Of a stretch of DNA of 42,985 nucleotides, positions 1 to 6,979 are shown one piece after another. Source of the stretch: Andreesenia angusta (lineage in GTDB: Bacteria; Bacillota; Clostridia; Tissierellales; Gottschalkiaceae); assembly GCF_001855385.1 (NCBI RefSeq), contig NZ_MKIE01000014.1:1-42985 (forward strand), read 5' to 3'. The translations under genes and the position numbers were made by a program. The first letter of the stretch is position 1, and the number at the start of each line of letters is the position of its first letter. The notes under the pieces are model-generated. The model was not told the origin of the DNA, searched no databases, and saw only the letters and a program-made list of their open reading frames with translations.

Positions 1-117
<117 letters not shown>

Positions 118-292
118 AAGTTTATCTCTAGGCCAGTTTGCACTGACTAATTTTTTCAGTTTTTTTGGATGTCTGATCATCCGTTAATTTGATCTCCCTT
201 GCGGTCGATCTTAAGGAATTAACTTGCTTTTTACTGTTCAACTTTCAAAGTTCATCGCAGTCGGCGTTTGTTCCTCGCTGACTACTTTATCT

Positions 293-321
293 ACTATATC
301 ACAACCAGTTCACGGTGTCAA
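293..321 (-). promoter_or_regulatory. rRNA operon promoter P2 (proximal)
   Basis: On the minus strand -35 TTGACA (316-321) and -10 TATAGT (293-298) are separated by exactly 17 bp. About 175 bp of leader lies between it and the 16S 5' end. The leader contains a boxA-like TGAACTTTGAAA (near 239-250), as expected for rRNA antitermination in Firmicutes, and GATC-containing inverted repeats that could form the processing stem. Confidence 0.85.
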
Positions 322-410
322 TAGCTTTTTTAATCTTTTTTTAACGTTTCTTTAATGCTTTCTTAACTCAACTGTGTTTCTCTTTCGCATCTCTCAGAGA
401 CAACTTGCTT

Positions 411-439
411 ATCTTAACACTATATCGCATACATGTCAA
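411..439 (-). promoter_or_regulatory. rRNA operon promoter P1 (distal)
   Basis: On the minus strand -35 TTGACA (434-439) and -10 TAAGAT (411-416) have a 17-bp spacer. It is the second of two tandem consensus-type promoters for the 16S gene, a normal arrangement for rRNA operons in low-GC Gram-positives. It lies back to back with the promoter of the BMC gene. Nothing coding is seen from 118 to 520. Confidence 0.8.
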
Positions 440-461
440 TAGTTTTAATTTAAACTTTAGA

Positions 462-490
462 TTGAAAGTGAGTTCCGCACATCATATAAT
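462..490 (+). promoter_or_regulatory. Promoter of the PduT-like BMC gene
   Basis: -35 TTGAAA (462-467), 17-bp spacer, -10 TATAAT (485-490), followed by a ribosome binding site AGGGGG (508-513) and ATG at 521. It diverges from rRNA promoter P1, with the two -35 boxes about 22 bp apart. Confidence 0.7.
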
Positions 491-520
491 AAAAGAGACA
501 CATTAATAGGGGGTTTTTTC

Positions 521-1072
521 ATGGGCATAGCTATCGGGCTAGCTGAATTCAAGAGCATAGCCAAAGGAATGGAAATGACAGACAAGATGACTAAAAAGTC
601 TGATATAAAAATAGTTGAAAACAGAATTGTATGTATAGGAAAGTTTTTTGTGATTATCTCTGGAGACGTGGCAGATGTTCAGTCCGCAATAGATGAAGTT
701 GTCTCCTCTAATGACAACGGACTAGTTGCAGCTAAAGTGATTCCTAGTCTTATGGATGGAGTCGCTGAGAAAGTGAATGCCAAGATATCTAGAGACTCCA
801 TAAATGCACTTGGCATAATTGAAAGCAAGGACATCGCAAGTGGGTTCTATTGTGCTAACTATATAAAGAAGTTTGCCGATGTAGAGCTTCTGAAAATATC
901 CATTACTTTTGGGATGGGTGGAAAGGCACTTCTAATATTCACTGGCGACCTTTCATCAGTTGAAAGTGGCTTAGATGTTGCTAAAGAGAGAATCGGAGAT
1001 CCAAGTAAACTTGTGGAAGCTGTTGTAATAGCTTCACCTTCTAAGGAGTTTATGGACAACTTCTTAGCTTAA
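521..1072 (+). CDS. PduT-like bacterial microcompartment shell protein (tandem BMC, BMC-T)
   Basis: 183 aa made of two BMC domains (about residues 2-85 and 95-178), the length and layout of trimeric tandem-BMC shell proteins. It follows PduT closely from the start (IGLAEFKSIAKGMEM). Cys38 sits in the first pore loop (VCIGKFF), where PduT binds a 4Fe-4S cluster, and the second domain has the FGMGGK loop of PduT. By analogy it would form a pseudo-hexameric facet tile with a central Fe-S cluster for electron transfer across the shell. No other microcompartment gene lies in the window: it is a monocistron with its own promoter and terminator beside an rRNA operon. Family assignment is firm. Its role without a neighbouring locus is unknown. 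Confidence 0.9.
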   Translation: MGIAIGLAEFKSIAKGMEMTDKMTKKSDIKIVENRIVCIGKFFVIISGDVADVQSAIDEVVSSNDNGLVAAKVIPSLMDGVAEKVNAKISRDSINALGIIESKDIASGFYCANYIKKFADVELLKISITFGMGGKALLIFTGDLSSVESGLDVAKERIGDPSKLVEAVVIASPSKEFMDNFLA

Positions 1073-1086
1073 AATCTCAATAAATG

Positions 1087-1120
1087 AGGTCTGCAACTTA
1101 AAATTGCAGACCTTATTTTT
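1087..1120 (+). terminator. Rho-independent terminator of the BMC gene
   Basis: Stem GGTCTGCAA / TTGCAGACC (88-96 with 104-112 after 1000) with a 7-nt loop, followed by TTATTTTT. It begins 15 nt after the BMC stop codon. Confidence 0.85.
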
Positions 1121-1180
1121 ATGCCCTAGGTTCTATAGAACTATATTACCGTTCGCATACCGTGTTTATCTATGTTCTCC

Positions 1181-2590
1181 TCAGTTTCTAGCTCCAGTAT
1201 ACGCCTGTTTTTTTATATAAGTAGAGAGAACCTCGTCTATGCTTGCGTAACTGCCTGTCATCTTTGCAGTTTTAAACATGTCGTAGGAGTCTCCACCCGA
1301 GGCTAGGAAGTCATTTGTGGCAAGCTTATATAGCTTCCTTTCCTCTAGTCTCTCCCCTGCTATGAATACATCGTAGACTCTTTTCCCTTGTGCCTTCAGC
1401 CGATCAAGCTTAAAACTTATCCCACCTACATGTGGAAATGCGCTGCTTGGCTCTGGGTAGAAGGAAAGTCCGTGCTCTAGAGCCTTGACTATGTCTTTTC
1501 CGCTTACCTCTTTTGTTATGACGTAGTTGTCAAATGGGAAAGCCGACACTATCTCTTTCCTGGTTATAAATCCGGCATTTATTGATCCCCTTATGCCGCC
1601 TCCATTTGTTATAGCTATATCTGCACCTGTTATATATTTCATTGCCTCTGCAAGCAATACTCCTAGGTTTGTCTCTCTAGTTCTCACACTAAACCTGTCG
1701 CCATTTAAGTCTCTTTTAGATATTCCCACTATCTCTGAAGTGCTCCTATTGTTCTCTTCATCTACCCTAATCAATATCCGGCTTATGCTTAAGTCCTCTT
1801 TAATACCATTTATGTCTTCTCTATATATGAACTCTGAGGAGATCTCCGCTTCTCCGCAAGCTTTTTTAATAAAGTTCACCATTCCAATACACCTCATAGA
1901 ATCTCCAGCTTGAACTATCGGAATTTCACCTATCAGTCTAGACGCTTTAAGCTCTGTGTGGCTATGTCCGTCCACCACCAAGTCTATGCCCTCTACCGAA
2001 TCTGCAAGAGTGTCGCTCCTGTGTTCCGGCATTGTCGACTTGTCTATCCCAAGGTGTACAAGCGCTATTATCACATCCACTCTTTCTTGATCCTTTAAAA
2101 TGCTCACCATCTTTTGAGACTCCAGGACTGGATCTTCAAACCTTAATCCCTCTATATCCTCAGGCCTTGCCTTCTGAACTGTCTCAGGAGTTGTTATCCC
2201 AAATATACCAACTTTTACTCCATCGATTTCCTTTAAGGTGTATGGGGCTAAAAGTCGGTCTCCTTGCTCATCATATATGTTCGCAGATATTATTGGAAAC
2301 TCTGCTAGTTCAGCAAGCTCTAGAAGCCTCTCTCTTCCATAGTTAAAGTCATGATTTCCTGGAACCATGGCGTCGTATTTCATTTCGTTCATTATATCTA
2401 TCATGGCCTTGCCTTCTGAAATAGATACTATCGGCTGTCCATGTATAGTGTCCCCTGCATCTAGCAACAGTGTGCTATGCTCTTTTCTTATCTCTTCTAG
2501 CTTGGCCGAAAATTTGCTGATATCTACTTTTGTCTTTTCATCTTTTTCTATTTTCCCATGTATGTCATTTGTATGAATTATCTTTATCAT
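1181..2590 (-). CDS. 5'-nucleotidase / UshA-type metallophosphatase, no signal peptide
   Basis: About 469 aa. The N-terminal metallophosphatase domain shows all dinuclear-metal motifs: HTNDIHG near the start, DAGD, GNHDF and VDGHSHTE. The C-terminal 5'-nucleotidase domain has the substrate-loop motifs TNGGGIRGS and ASGGDSYDMF. The family removes phosphate from nucleotides or related phosphoesters. Most relatives are secreted, but this protein starts straight into the metallophosphatase strand, with no signal peptide, so it should be cytosolic. An in-frame ATG at 2605 is possible. I prefer 2590 because GGAG lies about 10 nt upstream and the domain begins there. It converges on the BMC gene. 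Confidence 0.88.
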   Translation of the reverse strand: MIKIIHTNDIHGKIEKDEKTKVDISKFSAKLEEIRKEHSTLLLDAGDTIHGQPIVSISEGKAMIDIMNEMKYDAMVPGNHDFNYGRERLLELAELAEFPIISANIYDEQGDRLLAPYTLKEIDGVKVGIFGITTPETVQKARPEDIEGLRFEDPVLESQKMVSILKDQERVDVIIALVHLGIDKSTMPEHRSDTLADSVEGIDLVVDGHSHTELKASRLIGEIPIVQAGDSMRCIGMVNFIKKACGEAEISSEFIYREDINGIKEDLSISRILIRVDEENNRSTSEIVGISKRDLNGDRFSVRTRETNLGVLLAEAMKYITGADIAITNGGGIRGSINAGFITRKEIVSAFPFDNYVITKEVSGKDIVKALEHGLSFYPEPSSAFPHVGGISFKLDRLKAQGKRVYDVFIAGERLEERKLYKLATNDFLASGGDSYDMFKTAKMTGSYASIDEVLSTYIKKQAYTGARN

Positions 2591-2753
2591 AGCCTCATTC
2601 TCCATATGTGTTTTTTTGTTTACTTATATAATATAAGTTTTTTGTTAACACCGTATTATTTATTTTTGAAATTTGAGTAAATACTGTCCAACCCTATTAT
2701 TTTAATGTATAGTAGTCACAAAGGAACTTACAAAATTTTAAGGGGTGTTCAAT

Positions 2754-3113
2754 ATGAGTTATATATTTTTACAGTATCCAAAATGCAGCACTTGCAAGAA
2801 AGCCCAAAACTGGCTGAACTGGAATAAAGTATCTTACGAATCAAGGCATATAGTGGATGAAACTCCCAGTATAGATGAGTTGACAACGTGGATTGAAAAA
2901 AGCGGACTTCCTGTCGAGAAATTCTTCAATTCAAACGGTATTGTATACAAGAACATGGGCTTAAAAGATAAGTTGCCCGAAATGTCTAAAGAGGAAAAAA
3001 TCGATCTACTTTCAACTAACGGCATGCTTATTAAGCGACCTATATTTGTGTCTGACAATCTAGTTTTAATAGGCTTCAAGGAAGCCGATTGGAAAAAGAT
3101 ACTGGAGCTTTAA
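2754..3113 (+). CDS. ArsC/Spx-superfamily protein (YusI/YffB-like)
   Basis: 119 aa, a thioredoxin-fold protein of the arsenate reductase (ArsC) family. An N-terminal CSTC (CxxC) redox motif follows YPK, and the family-specific arginine loop appears as IKRPIFV near residue 95. Length and motifs fit YusI/YffB-type proteins, often named arsenate reductase family although their real substrate is mostly unknown. An in-frame GTG lies at 2745, but AGGGGTG at 2741-2747 is placed as the ribosome binding site for the ATG at 2754, so I start there. It stands alone with its own terminator. Confidence 0.88.
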   Translation: MSYIFLQYPKCSTCKKAQNWLNWNKVSYESRHIVDETPSIDELTTWIEKSGLPVEKFFNSNGIVYKNMGLKDKLPEMSKEEKIDLLSTNGMLIKRPIFVSDNLVLIGFKEADWKKILEL

Positions 3114-3115
3114 GT

Positions 3116-3166
3116 AAAAAAAGAGGTGAAGCTCAATCTTTCAATTAAGCTTCACCTCTTTTTTGT
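3116..3166 (+). terminator. Terminator after the ArsC-like gene
   Basis: Perfect stem AAAAGAGGTGAAGCT / AGCTTCACCTCTTTT with a short loop and runs of A before and T after, so it can work in both directions. It would also stop transcripts leaving the IStron from the right. Confidence 0.9.
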
Positions 3167-3188
3167 ATCTTTATCAAATAGTATGATC

Positions 3189-4022
3189 TAGTCTTTATTC
3201 AACCCTCTTTTCAGATAAAACACAGGCTCTGCAATGCAGGCTACCGGTATTTGTGATTGAATAGCTGACTATTGTTTATCTATTCTGTCTTGAAGTATCT
3301 CTTTTACTTTCCTGTATTCGGTCCTGTAGTCGGTGTGTAGCTTTATTTCTCTGTCGTCTCTTCTCTTCAGTATATTCAAACTTGCATTTATACGGTGTAT
3401 AGAACAAGCGTTCTATCTCTTTTCATCATATTGTTTTTAAATACGGTTGTCCTAAATTATCCAGTACTTTGTACATGTCTTTAGATTGTTCATACAGAGC
3501 CGCTACGCTCCGTAAAGTTCTCTTATGGACTCTTATGCTTTCACATAAGCACAGACTATATCACCACCCCTAAGGGTGCTCCCCATTTCCCCTGTCAATA
3601 GCTTACAGGGTACGAGATTACTCTCTAGTCGTTGAACGTTCCCCTCTTCGGGGCTTCGCTGCTGATTACCCATTGTCTCAGTGTTTAGGATTTAACTCTG
3701 CACCATCCAGTTGATTTTTTCTGCTTTCGCCATTTTCACGCTTGAGCTTTTTTCATCTCTACGTTGTAGTTCAACTGGCTTTAGGGACTTCCAGCAATTA
3801 AAGGCGTTTTGGGTAGACCACATCTACCACTCTACACTCTTTACGAATGTAGGGAGCTGTTTTCATAAAACATCTATACCTTTTCATGCTATCGTGTATG
3901 TTTTTCTATGTTTTATGCAACTCTTTGTTGCTCCATCTGTATTTTTTTATTTTTTCCTTATATCTATAACACAGCTTATCTGTTAATCTTGCATTACTCA
4001 TCTATTAAATGAAAGTAAACTT
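3189..4022 (-). mobile_element. Mini-IStron: group I intron / IS605-type hybrid without transposase genes
   Basis: A ~830-bp minus-strand element holding a complete group I intron core (3554-3799) but no readable tnpA or tnpB. Its 5' end is set at 4022, directly after TTGAT (4023-4027), the pentamer after which clostridial IStrons are known to insert. The 3' end near 3189 is an estimate: the element should end in G just before the flanking host sequence. Known IStrons place the intron at the left end and transposase/TnpB genes and the guide RNA scaffold at the right end. Here the ~360 bp after the core carry only short broken frames. It is probably a non-autonomous derivative mobilised in trans. 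It sits between two terminators, so it interrupts no gene. Confidence 0.72.
3554..3799 (-). ncRNA. Group I self-splicing intron catalytic core
   Basis: The four conserved group I elements occur in order on the minus strand. P is AATTGCTGGAAG (about 3788-3799), Q is AATCAGCAGCGAAGC (3653-3667), R is GTTCAACGACTAG (3625-3637) and S is GATATAGTC (3554-3562). P and Q can pair through GCTG/CAGC (P4), and R and S through GACTA/TAGTC (P7). The GC-rich arm CCCCGAAGAGGGG between Q and R fits P5/P6-type pairing. Splicing would remove the whole element from RNA. The guide sequence and exact splice sites were not resolved by eye. Confidence 0.82.
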
Positions 4023-4045
4023 ATCAACTCCAAACAATCGGCAAG

Positions 4046-4083
4046 AAATAAGAAAAGAGAAGGCAAATAATGCACTTCTCTTT
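4046..4083 (-). terminator. Terminator of the small heat-shock gene
   Basis: On the minus strand stem AAAGAGAAG / CTTCTCTTT with a 12-nt loop, then TTCTTATTTCTT. It begins about 10 nt after the Hsp20 stop. The IStron target TTGAT lies about 20 nt further on. Confidence 0.75.
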
Positions 4084-4091
4084 ATCATAAA

Positions 4092-4532
4092 CTATTCTAT
4101 TTCTATTTTCACTTTGTTGCTTGACTCTGTTTCCTTTTGGACTTTTATTGTTAGCACTCCGTTTTCCAGTTTTGCGCTTACCCCCTCAGCTTTTGAGTCC
4201 GGCAGATATATGCTTCTTTCCATAGAAGATGTTCTTCTTTCCTTGTGAATGTAGTTTTTTCCCTCATCTTCTAATTGCTCTTCCTTTTTAAACGATATCT
4301 TCAGCCTGTTTTCCCTAAGCTCTACATTCACTTCTTCTTTCTTTGCACCTGGAAGCTCAGCTTCTACTACATACTCTTTTTCCAAATCCTGAACATCCAT
4401 TTTGAAGTCTTTCCCGATTACTCTCTTTGGAATGCTAGAATCTGAAAAAAAGTCCTCCATTAAATCATAAAAGTCCTCGAATCTAGTACTTAACTCTTTA
4501 CTCTTTTTGTTGAACGGCATTAAGTTTTTCAT
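4092..4532 (-). CDS. Small heat-shock protein, Hsp20/alpha-crystallin family
   Basis: 146 aa. A short N-terminal region with FEDFYDLMEDFF is followed by a complete alpha-crystallin domain (about 45-140): DVQDLEKEYVVEAELPG, then LRENRLKISF, the ERRTSSMERSIYLP segment and the strand LENGVLTIKV. It should act as an ATP-independent holdase forming oligomers in the cytoplasm. The start at 4532 is chosen because AAAGGAG stands 9 nt before it. A longer frame to 4568 has no ribosome binding site. No CIRCE element (HrcA operator) was seen upstream. Monocistronic. Confidence 0.93.
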   Translation of the reverse strand: MKNLMPFNKKSKELSTRFEDFYDLMEDFFSDSSIPKRVIGKDFKMDVQDLEKEYVVEAELPGAKKEEVNVELRENRLKISFKKEEQLEDEGKNYIHKERRTSSMERSIYLPDSKAEGVSAKLENGVLTIKVQKETESSNKVKIEIE

Positions 4533-4643
4533 AGATGACAGCTCCTTTATAGTTGATTTACATTTCAATTATACCTAAATAAACTTATTTTAATCATAAT
4601 ATTACATAATCTCGATTTATTGAATCATAAGTTCGCACAAAAT

Positions 4644-4745
4644 AAAAACAGCTAGCTACAATCTCTTGTAACTAGCTGTTTTTCAACGTTTATGTATGGT
4701 GCACCCAGGAGGACTTGAACCCCCAACCTTCTGGTTCGTAGCCAG
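4644..4745. repeat. attL: left copy of the 102-bp prophage attachment repeat
   Basis: Identical over 102 bp to 41695-41796. It contains the tRNA-operon terminator hairpin (4645-4681) and the last 49 nt of tRNA-Arg (4697-4745, through the anticodon loop). Identity stops at CCAG, after which the left copy continues into phage DNA. The remnant cannot make a tRNA. This copy marks the left prophage end. Confidence 0.95.
4697..4745 (-). pseudogene. tRNA-Arg(ACG) 3' fragment left at attL
   Basis: It matches the 3' 49 nt of the intact tRNA-Arg at 41748-41824: anticodon loop, variable loop, T arm, acceptor 3' strand and CCA. The D arm and 5' acceptor strand are missing, because they lie on the other side of the recombination point. 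It is a by-product of site-specific integration and has no predicted function. Confidence 0.9.
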
Positions 4746-4858
4746 CGAACGTCTTATTTCTTTAGTTTCTTTAAACCCTAAGTATGAGTATATAGTTGGC
4801 TTTAGTTGACCATCACTTTTGTATATTAGTGTCTATTTGTGTTTAGTTTTGACTAAAG

Positions 4859-4876
4859 TGTCCCCATTCTGTCCCC
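4859..4876. promoter_or_regulatory. Putative integrase arm-type sites, left end
   Basis: TGTCCCC occurs twice, 11 bp apart (4859-4865 and 4870-4876), about 115 bp inside attL. The same doublet in the same orientation, 12 bp apart, lies at 41657-41675 just inside attR. Short direct repeats flanking the core are typical of arm sites bound by the N-terminal domain of tyrosine integrases. No gene is seen between 4746 and 4955. Confidence 0.5.
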
Positions 4877-4955
4877 AATTTAGTCTTTTAGTCGAGTTTC
4901 TTCCTATAATATGTTCTTTCCAATTACCCTGTCTAGTTTACCAGGTATATGTAGC

Positions 4956-6008
4956 TTATAGAATATAGTTTTGAATAGTATTCAAAGCTCCACCTAAATC
5001 TCGAATAACTAAAACGTCAATTTTTTCTATTATCCAAAATAAGCTTGTCATAACAATAATAGTAACCATAATAGCATTTGGATAGAATGATATAGGATGT
5101 TTTCTTATGAATCTTTTGACTTGACCACAACGTTCATCACAAATACAGTTTTCATCTTTGCATACACTCAAGCTTCTAATGTCTTTTCCTATTATTTTTG
5201 CAATCAGCACTAACAGTAAAAATATTGTATTAAACATGACGAACCCTACCATAAATGTCATAAAAATAAGTCGATATTTACTCACCGAATCTATAGACTT
5301 AAAAACCTCAGACAAAAAACTCATGCCTCCAAAGAATGCCATTACGATTCCTGCAAAGATACTCAGAACAGTTATGGATTGAGTATTAAACTCATTCAGT
5401 CTATTCTCAGAGTCTTTTAGCTTCAACTCATTTTTATTTAAGTTTTCTTTAAATATTCCCATATTTACTTCTATATTTTTAAAATCAGTTTTTATATTTT
5501 CAAAGTCATCTAGTCTTTTTTCATTTTCATTTAAATCACGATTGAATCTTTCTATGTCATTTTTTATTTCTTCTATTTTTTTATCAAGTTCGAGCCCTTC
5601 TTCTAAATTTCTAGTAACTAAACTAAAAGATTCTCCAATTGCCCTCTTAAGGATATCATTCTCTTCTTTTACTTTATTTAATCTTACTCTTTCAAGCCTT
5701 AAGTGATCATATAGTTTCTCTATTTTTTTAAAAAGTTCAAGGCTTTTATTATCAAAATAGGTGTCTTCTGAAACTATTTTTCCGATTTTATTTATGACAC
5801 TATCTACGCTATTTTCTTCAGAAAGATACTCACTATTATTGAAAATAAATTCAGCAATTTCATGGTAATAGTGCTTTTGCTTATAATTATAAAACTTTTC
5901 TAGCTTTAATAGTATATTCTTCTCATCGTACATTTTTGAATCATTTAATATGCTTTCTAAGACATCTTTAATACCACTATTCTTCAATGGTTTACGAGTA
6001 TCTTCCAT
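4956..6008 (-). CDS. Coiled-coil membrane protein, putative toxin/effector partner of the Panacea antitoxin
   Basis: About 350 aa, family not recognised. A mostly helical N-terminus (1-90) is followed by a long charged coiled coil (about 92-208) and three hydrophobic segments (about 212-235, 246-273 and 310-328). Between the second and third is a cysteine cluster, CKDENCICDERC, that could bind a metal. Its ATG overlaps the end of the Panacea gene by 17 nt, so the two are translationally coupled, and GAGG stands 9 nt before it. A GTG at 6032 is less likely. Panacea (DUF4065) proteins are antitoxins for many unrelated toxins, including membrane-acting ones, so a membrane-damaging or abortive-infection effector is my inference. 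The region is visibly more AT-rich than the late genes. Confidence 0.6.
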   Translation of the reverse strand: MEDTRKPLKNSGIKDVLESILNDSKMYDEKNILLKLEKFYNYKQKHYYHEIAEFIFNNSEYLSEENSVDSVINKIGKIVSEDTYFDNKSLELFKKIEKLYDHLRLERVRLNKVKEENDILKRAIGESFSLVTRNLEEGLELDKKIEEIKNDIERFNRDLNENEKRLDDFENIKTDFKNIEVNMGIFKENLNKNELKLKDSENRLNEFNTQSITVLSIFAGIVMAFFGGMSFLSEVFKSIDSVSKYRLIFMTFMVGFVMFNTIFLLLVLIAKIIGKDIRSLSVCKDENCICDERCGQVKRFIRKHPISFYPNAIMVTIIVMTSLFWIIEKIDVLVIRDLGGALNTIQNYIL

Positions 6009-6525
6009 ATATTCTATCCTCTTTATTCTCACCAGAAAAATAGTCCCTTATTGAACATTCTTTTATGACATCATTTTGGTTAGTAACCTTCCAAGGACTC
6101 TCTTCATGTGTTCTCTTTACCAACTCAAGAGCAGAATTTTCTAAATGTCCCTTTATAACTTCGTCAATAAGCTGTCTATCTTCTAGTCTTATTATTTCAT
6201 ACGGATTATATTTTTCTTTTGCAAGTACAATTGATCCTTCTTCTACTTTAAGAAAACTCAAAGTTTCAATTTTGTTATCTATATCAGAGTCTACATAATT
6301 TTTAAATTCTTGATAAACTCTTTCTACCACCGGACCATAGCGCCAAGCCACTATATTTTCATTGAATATTCGAGTTTCTCTTTTAATTATAGAGGCTGCT
6401 TGCACATAATACATTATCTTTTGTAATTTAAGATTGCTCACTGGACTGCCTAAGTCAATGCTTCTATTTATAATGTATCTTGCAACATCTAGAGCTGGAT
6501 AAGTATTGGTCACTGAAAATTCCAC
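5992..6525 (-). CDS. Panacea-domain (DUF4065, SocA-like) antitoxin
   Basis: 177 aa. It shows the family core: DVARYIINRS, then the signature LKLQKIMYYVQAA, then AWRYGPVVERVYQEFKNY, and the C-terminal HEESPW motif. Panacea proteins are antitoxins able to neutralise very different toxins and are frequent in prophages. The start is GTG 6525, because AGGAGGT lies 6 nt upstream; an ATG at 6570 precedes that site and is rejected. It is the first gene of a two-gene operon with the coiled-coil membrane protein downstream. A -35/-10 pair (TTGCTT 6642-6647, TATATT 6618-6623, 18-bp spacer) lies upstream. Confidence 0.85.
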   Translation of the reverse strand: MEFSVTNTYPALDVARYIINRSIDLGSPVSNLKLQKIMYYVQAASIIKRETRIFNENIVAWRYGPVVERVYQEFKNYVDSDIDNKIETLSFLKVEEGSIVLAKEKYNPYEIIRLEDRQLIDEVIKGHLENSALELVKRTHEESPWKVTNQNDVIKECSIRDYFSGENKEDRIYGRYS

Positions 6526-6979
6526 GATTATACCTCCTAATTTTAGTATCAAAAAAGCTAAGCAATTCACATGAATTCGCCCAGCTAAATCAGTTCTTAA
6601 TGCATTCGTTTATGATAAATATACCACATTCTTTTGTCTTTAAGCAAACTAAACCAGTTTATCACAATTTACTATATATTTCAATCTAACTCAAGCAAAT
6701 ATCATTAGATTTCTACTGATAAGTCTAATTATTCATTTGAATAATAATAGATTAACTCAAAAGATATCGGATATATATTCTATACAAATTTTCTGTAAAG
6801 GGAGTTGTTTAAGTGTTTTCATAAAGTATACTGATTGGAAGTTCAGAGATTTTTTTGAAAGTATCAAGATAAAGCATTTAAATTATGAAAAAATATTTAA
6901 AGGCCTGAAGGTAAAGCCATATAATTAGCCTTTAATATTAGAGAGATTACTTTATTTATAACTAGGAGGTGTAACTATA
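6526..6979. other. Divergent intergenic region with putative operator of the Panacea operon
   Basis: This 454-bp AT-rich stretch separates the minus-strand Panacea operon from the plus-strand PPR-HNH gene. It holds the Panacea promoter (6618-6647) and, downstream of that promoter, an inverted repeat AATTCA-CA-TGAATT (6564-6577), a candidate autoregulatory operator. A 63-codon frame at 6737-6928 has no ribosome binding site and I do not call it. The PPR-HNH gene has AGGAGGTG at 6964-6971. No clear promoter for that gene was identified. Confidence 0.4.

Noticed and set aside
1527..2346. Plus-strand frames opposite the 5'-nucleotidase gene
   Set aside because: All are antisense to a complete enzyme with intact metal-binding motifs and have no ribosome binding sites.
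3401..3414. AGAACAAGCGTTCT as a second LexA box
   Set aside because: It lies inside the IStron, has A instead of C at the first position and no promoter or gene start beside it. It more likely forms an RNA hairpin.
3711..4248. Two plus-strand frames across the intron core and opposite hsp20
   Set aside because: The first runs through group I intron structure and the second is antisense to a well-supported heat-shock gene. Neither has a ribosome binding site.
4697..4745. A functional tRNA at attL
   Set aside because: Only the 3' 49 nt are there. The sequence before them is phage DNA that cannot pair to make a D arm or acceptor stem.
6737..6928. 63-codon plus-strand frame between the Panacea and PPR-HNH genes
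   Set aside because: It begins with TTG without a ribosome binding site and shows no recognisable motif; long stop-free stretches are expected in such AT-rich DNA.
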